Source: Lachnospiraceae bacterium UBA7179
GTDB taxonomy: Bacteria > Bacillota > Clostridia > Lachnospirales > Lachnospiraceae
DNA length: 46,283 nucleotides
Direction: 5' to 3'
Assembly: GCA_002491195.1 (NCBI GenBank)
Contig: DKVL01000001.1
Coordinates: 1-46,283 of the forward strand
Shown: positions 1 to 7,652 of the stretch, in pieces
Numbering within the stretch: position 1 is the first letter of the stretch
Layout of the letters: each line of letters starts with the position of its first letter
Program-made: the position numbers and the translations under genes
Notes under the pieces: model-generated
What the model saw: the letters and a program-made list of their open reading frames with translations, nothing else
Databases searched by the model: none
Told to the model about the DNA's origin: nothing

Positions 1-414
1 TATTATATGTAATTTTTCCAGTTACACTTTCGAGCGCCGATGATAGGGAATTTAAATGCTTCTTTGACATTCATGGCATTTTCCTTTCGGGTTTGTAATT
101 GTAGTCAGTGCTGCCGCGAACAACACCATCCTGTCATGACTAAGCCACTATAACATAGACCAAAAGCTGTGTCTATGCAAATGTCAAAATTAGCACACGA
201 AATGTCAAAAACAGAATAAAACATTTGCTTGCACAAGGAATGTAGCTTTTCACGCTTTTTACCATATAAGTGGCATAGAAGTCTAAGGTTCTGGGGAAAA
301 GGCCGGCTGCGGCTGGGGGATTCCGATTTAATATGTGATTTCTATCATGAGATGTGCTATACTATCGATAAAGCAAGGAAAAATGAAAGTTATTTTGACC
401 GGAAAGGATGTGTT
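1..414. other. Left-edge region without a convincing gene
   Basis: I see no gene here. On the minus strand a good Shine-Dalgarno followed by ATG opens only a 23-codon frame, which stops at about position 3. An 11-base direct repeat (AAATGTCAAAA) occurs at 179-189 and 200-210, with starts 21 bases apart. A possible extended -10 (TGCTATACT) ends at 363, but no good -35 goes with it. The longest frame across 229-414 lacks a ribosome site and family similarity and is only the 5' extension of the next gene. Confidence 0.5.
355..363 (+). promoter_or_regulatory. Possible extended -10 promoter of the decayed AAA gene
   Basis: The sequence TGCTATACT fits an extended -10 element (TGn followed by TATACT at 358-363), about 52 bases before the chosen ATG. 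The -35 position is poor, so the call rests on the extended -10 alone. Confidence 0.3.
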
Positions 415-1524
415 ATGGCAATGCAGACAAGACTTCCAATGGGGATTGAAAATTTTAAAACAATGCGTACGGATGGATATTATTATGTTGACAAGACAGG
501 TTTTATCAGGGATCTGCTGCAAAACATGGCGTATGTGAACCTGTTTACGCGTCCGAGACGGTTCGGAAAAACCCTGAACATGAGTATGTTGAGATACTTT
601 TTCGAATTGGGCAGTGACAGTACAATTTTTGACGGACTTGAGATTGCAAAAGAAAAAGAGCTGTGCGAAGAATATATGGGGAAATTTCCGGTGATTTCAA
701 TCAGTCTCAAAGAAGTGGCCGGTGAAAGTTTTGACAGGGCGAAAAGAATCCTGCGCTCTGTCCTTGGGGATGAGGCAGTTCGTTTTCCATTTTTGGCGGA
801 AAGTGACAAACTTACCGAGACAGAGCGCTGGCAGTATAAAAAACTGATTGTTTACTGTCCATGGGATGTAGTGAGTTACTGTCACGCTCTGAAAATGGAA
901 CCGTCCACAGAACCACAGAATTACTGGGTCAACACAAGCAGCAATGATATTATCAGAAACTTTTTAAGCAAAGCAAAAACAGCAGACAGAAACGAAATCG
1001 AACAACTGATTAATGGAAACAGTATTCAAAAGATGATTCGTCAGGAACTGACTTACAGGGATCTTGACTCCGATCCAGATAACCTGTGGAGTATCCTTTT
1101 TACAACCGGGTATCTGACACAGCGCAGTGCACAGACTGGGGACCTGACTGAACTTGTTATTCCAAACAGGGAGATACAGTGGATTTTTATACGGCAGATC
1201 CGCGAATGGTTCAAGAAAGAAAATTTTTACCACGGTATCCTGCTTGGCCTTTTTGGAAACATGGACGGGTGGGATGTCCAGTCGAATGCTGAGTCCGGTG
1301 ATGGTTACAGTGATATCAGTATAGAAATCGAGGATCAGGAAACAGGTATTATTATCGAATTAAAATATGCGGAAAAGGCGGCGTTTGACACTGCATGCCG
1401 GGAAGCTTTAAAGCAGATCAATGACCGCAATTATGAGGAAAAATTGATCGACGATGGTATGACTATCATCCGCAAATACGGAATCGCGTGTTACAAAAGA
1501 CGTTGTAAAGTGATTTCTGGATAA
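415..1524 (+). pseudogene. Internally deleted AAA-ATPase-like / PD-(D/E)XK (DUF1703) family protein
   Basis: This 369-residue frame belongs to the large family that joins an AAA-ATPase-like N-terminus to a C-terminal PD-(D/E)XK nuclease-like domain; full members usually exceed 500 residues. Visible parts are the N-terminal VDKTGF segment, the Walker A-like RPRRFGKT (residues 46-53), the YCPWDVV and YWVNTSSND core motifs, and the nuclease-like Asp300 with ELK at 315-317. Two blocks are missing. One lies near residues 144-145, where ETERWQYKKL runs straight into YCPWD and the Walker B region is lost. The other lies near 268, where REWFKK runs into NFYHG. Both keep the frame. The start at 415 is chosen for GGAAAGG upstream and because similarity begins there. 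It is probably inactive as an ATPase. It belongs to a different subfamily from the two intact copies at 13064 and 25846. Confidence 0.75.
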
Positions 1525-1632
1525 AACATTAACTGCCTTTCCCCAATAAGTCCGCCAGCACATTGGTTCTGGAACAAATATTGTCAAAAGTCACAAAAAA
1601 AGTAAATTTAGGACAAAATAACTGTGAAGTTC

Positions 1633-1661
1633 TTGCAAATTACCCTTTATAGGTGTAGAAT
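1633..1661 (+). promoter_or_regulatory. Promoter of the type IV pilus operon
   Basis: TTGCAA (1633-1638) and TAGAAT (1656-1661) are separated by 17 bases, a good sigma-A type match. It lies 41 bases before the prepilin peptidase start and is the only clear promoter before the pilus gene run. Confidence 0.7.
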
Positions 1662-1702
1662 TTATTGTAGAAATATGCATTAGGACGGAGAAGATGTGAC
1701 GT

Positions 1703-2458
1703 ATGTTATATACAATATTGTTGGCAGTCATCCTATTCCTTTATGGAATCATCATCGGTAGTTTCCTGAACGTTTGCATCTACCGGATACCCAGGAAAGA
1801 AAATATCGTGACGACGAGAAGCCACTGTATGAGCTGTGGATATCAACTGAAATGGTACGACCTGATTCCACTGTTCAGCTGGCTGGCGCTGAGAGGCAGA
1901 TGCCGCAAGTGCAAGGCGGGGATTTCTGTCCAATACCCTATCGTCGAGGCGGCGAACGGAGTACTGTACGTGATCGTATTTCTCTGCTGTGGGGTGAGCG
2001 TGGAGACTTTGTTGTACTGCCTGATGGCGAGTGCATTGTTGGCGCTGAGTGTCATTGATTTCAGGACATTTGAAATCCCGCTAGGATTTAATGTATTTAT
2101 AGCAGTTTTGGGGCTGGTGCGTATACTTACAGATTTGCCGGATTGGAAGGAGTATGCGATCGGCTTTTTTGCAGTAAGTGTACCGCTTTATATCATATAT
2201 ATTGTCACAAAAGGCAGAGGCATCGGCGGAGGAGACATCAAGCTTATGGCGGTAAGCGGACTGGTGCTCGGATGGGAGTGCAATGTTCTTGCGTTTCTGA
2301 TGGGATGTATTATAGGTTCTGTCATTCATGTACTGCGCATGCGCCTGACAAAGGCGGAACATGTCCTTGCCATGGGACCATATCTGTCTATAGGCATTTA
2401 TATCTGTGCCCTATGGGGAACACGGATGATCAGCTGGTACGTGTCATTATATAGTTGA
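1703..2458 (+). CDS. pilD: Prepilin peptidase / N-methyltransferase (type IV leader peptidase, A24)
   Basis: This integral membrane aspartic protease cleaves the short basic leader of type IV prepilins and methylates the new N-terminus. The 251-residue protein has the family layout. An N-terminal hydrophobic segment ends in GSFLNVCIYRIP. A cytoplasmic loop carries the zinc-type cysteine pairs CMSC (42-45) and CRKC (67-70), which goes with methylase-competent members. Further membrane segments contain the two catalytic aspartates, Asp119 in VIDFRTFEIP and Asp178 in GGGDIKL. It is the first gene of the pilus operon, and its substrates are the four prepilin-like proteins encoded downstream. The ATG at 1703 has GGACGGAG just upstream. 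Confidence 0.96.
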   Translation: MLYTILLAVILFLYGIIIGSFLNVCIYRIPRKENIVTTRSHCMSCGYQLKWYDLIPLFSWLALRGRCRKCKAGISVQYPIVEAANGVLYVIVFLCCGVSVETLLYCLMASALLALSVIDFRTFEIPLGFNVFIAVLGLVRILTDLPDWKEYAIGFFAVSVPLYIIYIVTKGRGIGGGDIKLMAVSGLVLGWECNVLAFLMGCIIGSVIHVLRMRLTKAEHVLAMGPYLSIGIYICALWGTRMISWYVSLYS

Positions 2459-2510
2459 TATAATAAGAAACAAGCTCTACCCAATACTTAGAGAGAGAGG
2501 ATGATAGGAA

Positions 2511-4067
2511 ATGGCAAAATTGCTAAGCATCGAGATTGGCTGTTCTACGACCACAATTGTAGAGATGGACTATCAGGCAAAGAAACCAAAAGTATACAGA
2601 TGTGTGGAGTTGAAGACTCCAGAGGGCGCTGTCAGTGATGGTTTTCTTAATCCCGATAAGGAAGAGAACCTTAAAGAGGCGATCAAATCTTGTTTAAAGG
2701 AAAATAAGATCAGGACAAAACGTGTTCTTTTTACGATATTTTCCGGAAAAATCATTACACGTGAAATCGTACTTCCAGGGGTAAAAGTTCATCAGATCAA
2801 TGCAATCATTGAGTCAAATGTCACGGAGTATTTTCCGATTGAACTGAGTGACTATAAGATCACACATATGCATATCTCAACATTTCGTGAGGGCGAGAAT
2901 GTAGGAAAACATAAAGTCCTTGTCATTGCAGCAGAGAAGGTGCTGCTCGAAGGTTATGAAAAACTCGCGGAGAATCTCGGACTGAATATTGTTGATATAG
3001 ATTATGCTGGAAACAGTGTATATCAGGCGACAAAGCAGAGTGCCGGCGCAGAAGCGATTATGGCGATCAAGGTCGAAGATGAGAATGCGCTTGTCACGAT
3101 CATCAAGCAGGGTACTCTGGTCATGCAGCGTACGGTGAACTATAATATCGGACGCCAGCCAGGGACGCCGATTGATCCGGATGACGCGGCGCAAGTACTT
3201 GTTGGCACTGTCACGCGAGTGATTGATTTCTATGTATCGAATAATGAAGACGGCAAGATCGAGCAGATTTACATTATGGGGACAGGTTCCAGGGATAAAA
3301 AGATACTTGATATGTTGACAGAACAGACAATGTTGCCCTGCCGTGTGCTTGACAATATAAGGGGCGTGGTGATCGGCAAAAAGGCTGAGGAAGCGGCAGT
3401 CAATCTCTTCGCAACTGCCATCGGTGCCGGGATTCAAAGTGTCGGTTTTGATGCGGAGAAAGAGAAAGAACGTCATGAGACGAATTATGTATCGGCGTCG
3501 ATTCTGATCATTATATTCTTTGCCGTGGTGATCGCAGCGATTGCATCTCTGGCAGTGATTCCATACAACGCGGCGCTGATCGAGCAGCGGGCGCTGCAAA
3601 AGAAACAGGAGCAGCTTGCACCAGCACAGGCAGTGTATGAGCAGTACAATGGTATGATCGATTTGATTTCGCGCGTGAGATATGGGAACGCTCTCACGCA
3701 GAACAGCAATGATGGCGTGCTTGATTTCCTCGATGAACTTGAGGATAAGATGCCTGCGGATGTTGAGTTTACGGAGTTTTCATCGAACGAGACAGAATGT
3801 ACGATTACGATGAGAGTCGGTGACAAGGAGACAGCGGCAGGGGTAATCAAGAATCTCAGGGAGTTTAATACACTTGCGTTCGTGACCGTCGAAAGCATTG
3901 TCGAGGAGACATTGGATGCAGATGCAGCAGGGAATGCGCTCGAGAACAACGAGACAACAGTTAGTTTTACGGTAACGGCATCGTACAGGGTAGAGACTCT
4001 GGTTGACCCAGCCACAGTACAGCCTGCAGCAGAGACGACAGGCACAGAAGAAACGGCAATGGAATAG
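2511..4067 (+). CDS. pilM: PilM-PilN fusion, type IV pilus inner-membrane assembly protein
   Basis: The 518 residues fall into two parts. Residues 1-310 look like PilM, the actin-fold cytoplasmic protein of the pilus alignment complex: the opening LLSIEIGCSTTTIVEMD matches the PilM nucleotide-binding start, and a conserved late GTGSRDKKI segment is present. A single membrane segment lies at about 328-350, then a coiled stretch (355-375) and an outer domain of about 140 residues resembling PilN. PilM and PilN are usually separate genes and PilM binds the short cytoplasmic tail of PilN, so a covalent fusion is structurally sensible. No separate pilN exists between this gene and the PilO-like gene 10 bases downstream. 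The last 30 residues are Thr/Glu/Ala-rich. The PilN half is inferred from topology and position rather than motifs. Confidence 0.85.
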   Translation: MAKLLSIEIGCSTTTIVEMDYQAKKPKVYRCVELKTPEGAVSDGFLNPDKEENLKEAIKSCLKENKIRTKRVLFTIFSGKIITREIVLPGVKVHQINAIIESNVTEYFPIELSDYKITHMHISTFREGENVGKHKVLVIAAEKVLLEGYEKLAENLGLNIVDIDYAGNSVYQATKQSAGAEAIMAIKVEDENALVTIIKQGTLVMQRTVNYNIGRQPGTPIDPDDAAQVLVGTVTRVIDFYVSNNEDGKIEQIYIMGTGSRDKKILDMLTEQTMLPCRVLDNIRGVVIGKKAEEAAVNLFATAIGAGIQSVGFDAEKEKERHETNYVSASILIIIFFAVVIAAIASLAVIPYNAALIEQRALQKKQEQLAPAQAVYEQYNGMIDLISRVRYGNALTQNSNDGVLDFLDELEDKMPADVEFTEFSSNETECTITMRVGDKETAAGVIKNLREFNTLAFVTVESIVEETLDADAAGNALENNETTVSFTVTASYRVETLVDPATVQPAAETTGTEETAME

Positions 4068-4077
4068 GAGGGGAAAT

Positions 4078-4899
4078 ATGGACTTGAAGAAAGAGAAGAA
4101 GGACAAAGAAAAGAAGGAAAAACCTGTCAAGGAGAAAAAATCCCTGAACGTTTCCAAACTAAAAAATTATTTTAATAAAAATACGTTCCTTGGGATAACA
4201 CTTGTGGGAATACTTGCGCTTGTGGTAGTGTATGTCTTTGTTTTTATGGATTATACGGAAAAGACAGAGGAAGTGGAAGCAGCAAACAGCGAACTGAAGG
4301 CGGTAGTTAATGAGCTGCAGCAGTATGCTGACAATATGGAGATGTACCAGTCGGAGATCAATGAGATGAAGACTGCGATCGAGGATATTATTGCAGAATA
4401 TCCCGCGGATGCCCGTGAGGAAGATGTCATTATGCTGGCAGTTCAGATTCAGGAGCGCAATGCGATCGCATATGATGCAATCAATATGGAAGCGACAGAG
4501 GGAGTATACACAGTTCCCGCTGAGAATGTCCGTCTGGCGTCTATAGAGGGATTGAATGGGGAATTGATCTTTACGAAAAAACATGCTGTATATGTCAATA
4601 CAACAAACTATGACAATCTGAAAACTGTGGTGGAGCAGATCTTTAAGGCAGATAACCGGATTGGAATCAACAGTATTGTGTATGCGAAAAATGAGGAGGA
4701 TGGAACGCTTGAGGGGAGCATTGACCTTAATTTCTACAGTGCCGTAGGCACAGACAAAGAATATACGGTTCCGGATATCGCTGCATATCTTTCTGGAACA
4801 AGTGATCTCTTCCAGTCAGACAAAGTTGCATCAGGTAACAATGGAAGTGAAGAAGGTGACGGAGTTGAGCAGAATGGTGAGGAAACACAGGAAAATTAA
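4078..4899 (+). CDS. pilO: PilO-like type IV pilus assembly protein
   Basis: This is a 273-residue bitopic protein. A very Lys-rich cytoplasmic tail (1-35) is followed by one membrane helix (about 36-57), a predicted coiled coil (60-105) and an alpha/beta outer domain, which is the architecture of PilO, the partner of PilN. The start at 4078 is set by GGAGGGG four bases upstream; a longer frame to 4003 lies inside the preceding gene and is not needed. The C-terminus is acidic and Asn/Gly-rich and overlaps the next gene by 26 bases, indicating translational coupling. Sequence similarity to PilO is weak by eye, so the call depends on topology and gene order. Confidence 0.75.
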   Translation: MDLKKEKKDKEKKEKPVKEKKSLNVSKLKNYFNKNTFLGITLVGILALVVVYVFVFMDYTEKTEEVEAANSELKAVVNELQQYADNMEMYQSEINEMKTAIEDIIAEYPADAREEDVIMLAVQIQERNAIAYDAINMEATEGVYTVPAENVRLASIEGLNGELIFTKKHAVYVNTTNYDNLKTVVEQIFKADNRIGINSIVYAKNEEDGTLEGSIDLNFYSAVGTDKEYTVPDIAAYLSGTSDLFQSDKVASGNNGSEEGDGVEQNGEETQEN

Positions 4900-6298
4900 A
4901 CTGAATAATGGTGGGATGTCCCTTGTGGAAGTAATTATGGCGATTACGATTCTCAGCATAGTGGCTGTGCCTGTACTGCATTCTCTGACAACTGCCATGG
5001 TATACAATGCAAAGGCACGCATCCGTCAGGATATGACGCTCAAGGCGGAGTCCATTATGGAGACGTTCAAGGGGTATGATCTGGAAACATTGCAGGGAAT
5101 GTTTGCGGCAGGGACTGGTATCGATGGAATTGTGAAAGGGACAGACTGCGATGATTATATAGCACCGGTTTATGATTTCCCAGCGGGACCGCCGGCTAAG
5201 GATACTGCGCTTCAATATGAGATCAAAGGATTAAAGGATGACAGGGACAAGGCCTATGATGTGACGATTACTGTGACATCGAAAGGAAAGCAGAGTGTCC
5301 TGGAAATGGAAGATATGGATCCTGCAAAGGATGCCATCTATAAAGGAAAGACAGACTATGACAAAAGGGCAGCCGGGATCGCATTGGCTGATTTCCGGTC
5401 AGATTCCAACAAGCAGGCATTTGTGAATTATATGTCGGATGTTACATTTGGAGGAAGCAGACACGGGCAGGCGCTGAATGCGGATGGCAATAATATTTCG
5501 GCTGCGGATGTAGACGCAGATTCCTTTGCCAGTTACATCAATCTTTATGAGAGAAAGATTAAGTTTATCATTTCCGATGACGGAAGTGGAAACTACGTCG
5601 TTACTGCCAGGATGACTTATAAGTATTATATTAAGAATTTTCCATATTACACTCCTGAGGAGACAGTACCAAAAGATGATTCCTACTATGAGGAGGGGGA
5701 AACACCGCCGACTGTTCCGGAAATGGAGCACTTTCCGAGCGAACTGTTATACTTGGATCAGTATCCCACAGGCGATCCGCTGGAGATTACGATCCCAGTA
5801 GATGAGGGGAATGAACCCGAACCTGTGATTTATAAGAACCCAAAGGACGCAGGGCTGAACAGGCTGATGGTTTATTATTATCCGCAGTATGCGCTTGACA
5901 GCGGGCATGACATTATAGAGATTGTGAATACAGCAAAGAATGACACAAGTCAAGTGATTGATATGAATTGTTATGTCCTGAAACAGCGTGCATTGGATAT
6001 CAGTGAGACGCGAACGAGTATTTTTGAGGCAGGTTATAAAGCAACGGTTAAGGGAAATAGTACCGGGACAGTTTTTAAGCTGTATCACAATTTTGAAGAA
6101 AATATCGGGGGAGGCAGCTCTCCAGCTGACCCGGAAATCACAGGGTTTACCCAGGCTGCAAGTTATACAACCGTGGATGATTTCTATAAGGACGAGGCAC
6201 TTTTGTACGATCTGGAACTTGTGGTGAAGGATGCAGCTACTGGCAACGAGATCACAAGGTTTGAAAGCTCCAAGAACGAGAAAATAAAGGAGAAATAG
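4874..6298 (+). CDS. Type IV pilin-like protein with large C-terminal domain
   Basis: A basic leader ends in NNGG, followed by MSLVEVIMAITIL: a class III prepilin signal with the cleavage Gly and Glu at position 5 of the mature protein, then a hydrophobic helix of about 20 residues. The rest of the 474-residue protein is soluble and probably surface exposed, far longer than an ordinary pilin (about 150 residues). The region around residues 240-330 is rich in Tyr, Pro and Glu. I chose the start at 4874 because it gives a normal leader length and has GGAG upstream; alternative ATGs lie at 4802 and 4841 inside the PilO-like gene. It is probably a minor pilin or pilus-tip protein. Confidence 0.85.
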   Translation: MVRKHRKIKLNNGGMSLVEVIMAITILSIVAVPVLHSLTTAMVYNAKARIRQDMTLKAESIMETFKGYDLETLQGMFAAGTGIDGIVKGTDCDDYIAPVYDFPAGPPAKDTALQYEIKGLKDDRDKAYDVTITVTSKGKQSVLEMEDMDPAKDAIYKGKTDYDKRAAGIALADFRSDSNKQAFVNYMSDVTFGGSRHGQALNADGNNISAADVDADSFASYINLYERKIKFIISDDGSGNYVVTARMTYKYYIKNFPYYTPEETVPKDDSYYEEGETPPTVPEMEHFPSELLYLDQYPTGDPLEITIPVDEGNEPEPVIYKNPKDAGLNRLMVYYYPQYALDSGHDIIEIVNTAKNDTSQVIDMNCYVLKQRALDISETRTSIFEAGYKATVKGNSTGTVFKLYHNFEENIGGGSSPADPEITGFTQAASYTTVDDFYKDEALLYDLELVVKDAATGNEITRFESSKNEKIKEK

Positions 6299-7003
6299 AT
6301 GGATAGGAAGAAAAGAAGCAGACTGAACAACAGGGGCTCTGCTTTGGTGTCAGTGCTCGTTGTGACAGTGTTTATCTCGATTATAGCGACAACAATGTTG
6401 TATGTGTCAGCGCAGAATTACCAGATGAAATATACAGACTATCAGAATAAACAGAGTTTCTATGGGGCGGAGAAGGCGCTCGACAGTCTTAAGGCACTGC
6501 TTGTCGCAGATGTGGAGGATGCACATCTGGAGGCATACCAGGAAGTGATGAAGAATTATAATACATCAGCACAGGAACGGCAGAAATGCTATCAGGAAAC
6601 GTATCTTGAGAAACTGGAAGAGATCTGGGAGGGGAGGCTTACAGCAGGCGCTGCTCCCGAACAAATGGCGGAGGAACTGCAGAATTTCATGATAGCGAAT
6701 GGAGTCGATGCCGAGGTAGCACAGCGCATTTACAAAGTTGATGGTTATGCGGTGATTTCCACTGCGTCGTCAGTGTCAACAATTGGGAAACAGTTCATTC
6801 TCATAGGTGTCAGGTCAAAATATACAAGCGGGAACTATACGACATTTCTATATACGGATATTGGCTTTTCTCTGCCAGAACTTGACTTGTCTGCAGACAG
6901 CTATTTATCGGTCTCGCCGGGAAGTTCGTCAGACCGGGATCTGATCGCATTGACGGATTATGTGGTTTATATGAACTGGCGCAAAGCGGATTATGACGAG
7001 TAG
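6299..7003 (+). CDS. Minor pilin-like protein without Glu5 (PilX/GspK-like position)
   Basis: The 234-residue protein starts immediately after the stop codon of the gene before it. The leader ends in NNRG and the mature part would begin SALVSVLVVTVF, so position 5 is Ser instead of the conserved Glu. In known systems the subunit without Glu5 (GspK, PilX-like) sits at the tip of the filament, because Glu5 is needed to pair with the subunit below. The N-terminal helix of about 22 residues is otherwise typical, and most of the remainder is predicted helical. A tip role is inferred from the missing Glu and gene order. Confidence 0.8.
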   Translation: MDRKKRSRLNNRGSALVSVLVVTVFISIIATTMLYVSAQNYQMKYTDYQNKQSFYGAEKALDSLKALLVADVEDAHLEAYQEVMKNYNTSAQERQKCYQETYLEKLEEIWEGRLTAGAAPEQMAEELQNFMIANGVDAEVAQRIYKVDGYAVISTASSVSTIGKQFILIGVRSKYTSGNYTTFLYTDIGFSLPELDLSADSYLSVSPGSSSDRDLIALTDYVVYMNWRKADYDE

Positions 7004-7018
7004 GAGGTGCCATATTGT

Positions 7019-7594
7019 ATGGGAATGAGTAAGATGAACGACCGTGGCTTTTCCCTCGTGGAGATGATCATCGTAGTGGCAATTATATCACTGTTTGCGG
7101 GAGTGGCAGGCTATGGTCTGTCTCTTTCCAGTGGTAAGCCCGCTGATGAATGTGCCAGAAAACTTGCTGCCTGTATACAACATGGGCGAACGACGACGAT
7201 GGGAAAATACAGAAATATAATTACGATTTGCAAGGAGAGCGGTTCTGGGCAGACTGTTGTGAAAGAGGAAGTAACGATTAAGATTGAGGATGACGGAACA
7301 GAACAGAAAAGTGAGAGGAGTAGCACCGTTGGCAGTAAAGGGGTAAAAGTAGAGTATTCAACCAATGTGATTGGTGAAGTAAGAACTTATACAGAACTTA
7401 CAGAAGGCAGTTCGATTACACTGCGGTTTGATTCAGGGAGCGGAGCATTAAAAAAGACAGCGCCAGGCGATAAGTATTATACAACGTTTAAGATTTCAAA
7501 GGCAAACACGGTAAAATATGTCATAATCGAAACACTTACAGGCAGAGTGACAGTATCGGATACAGAACCAGTGTCAGTGCCGACGGCGCCGTGA
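7019..7594 (+). CDS. Type IV pilin-like protein (pseudopilin, GspH/FimT-like length)
   Basis: The leader ends NDRG and is followed by FSLVEMIIVVAIISLF, with Glu5 present. The 191-residue product is close to the size of minor pseudopilins such as GspH/FimT; the segment DECARKLAACIQHGRTTTMGKY after the helix fits that group. The start is ambiguous: GTG 7007 would lie inside the AGGAGG ribosome site (7002-7007), so ATG 7019 with an 11-base gap is preferred, and ATG 7025 is also possible. The C-terminal part is Thr/Ser/Lys-rich and probably beta-stranded. Confidence 0.85.
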   Translation: MGMSKMNDRGFSLVEMIIVVAIISLFAGVAGYGLSLSSGKPADECARKLAACIQHGRTTTMGKYRNIITICKESGSGQTVVKEEVTIKIEDDGTEQKSERSSTVGSKGVKVEYSTNVIGEVRTYTELTEGSSITLRFDSGSGALKKTAPGDKYYTTFKISKANTVKYVIIETLTGRVTVSDTEPVSVPTAP

Positions 7595-7652
7595 TGGGAT
7601 TGAGAGAGTACTTACAGGTAGATGATAAGGAAAGTCTGTAAAGGAGTTTTAT

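Noticed and set aside
3..76. 23-codon minus-strand frame with a good ribosome site at the left edge
   Set aside because: Too short to support, and it ends at a stop before the window edge. It may be the start of a broken gene but cannot be shown.
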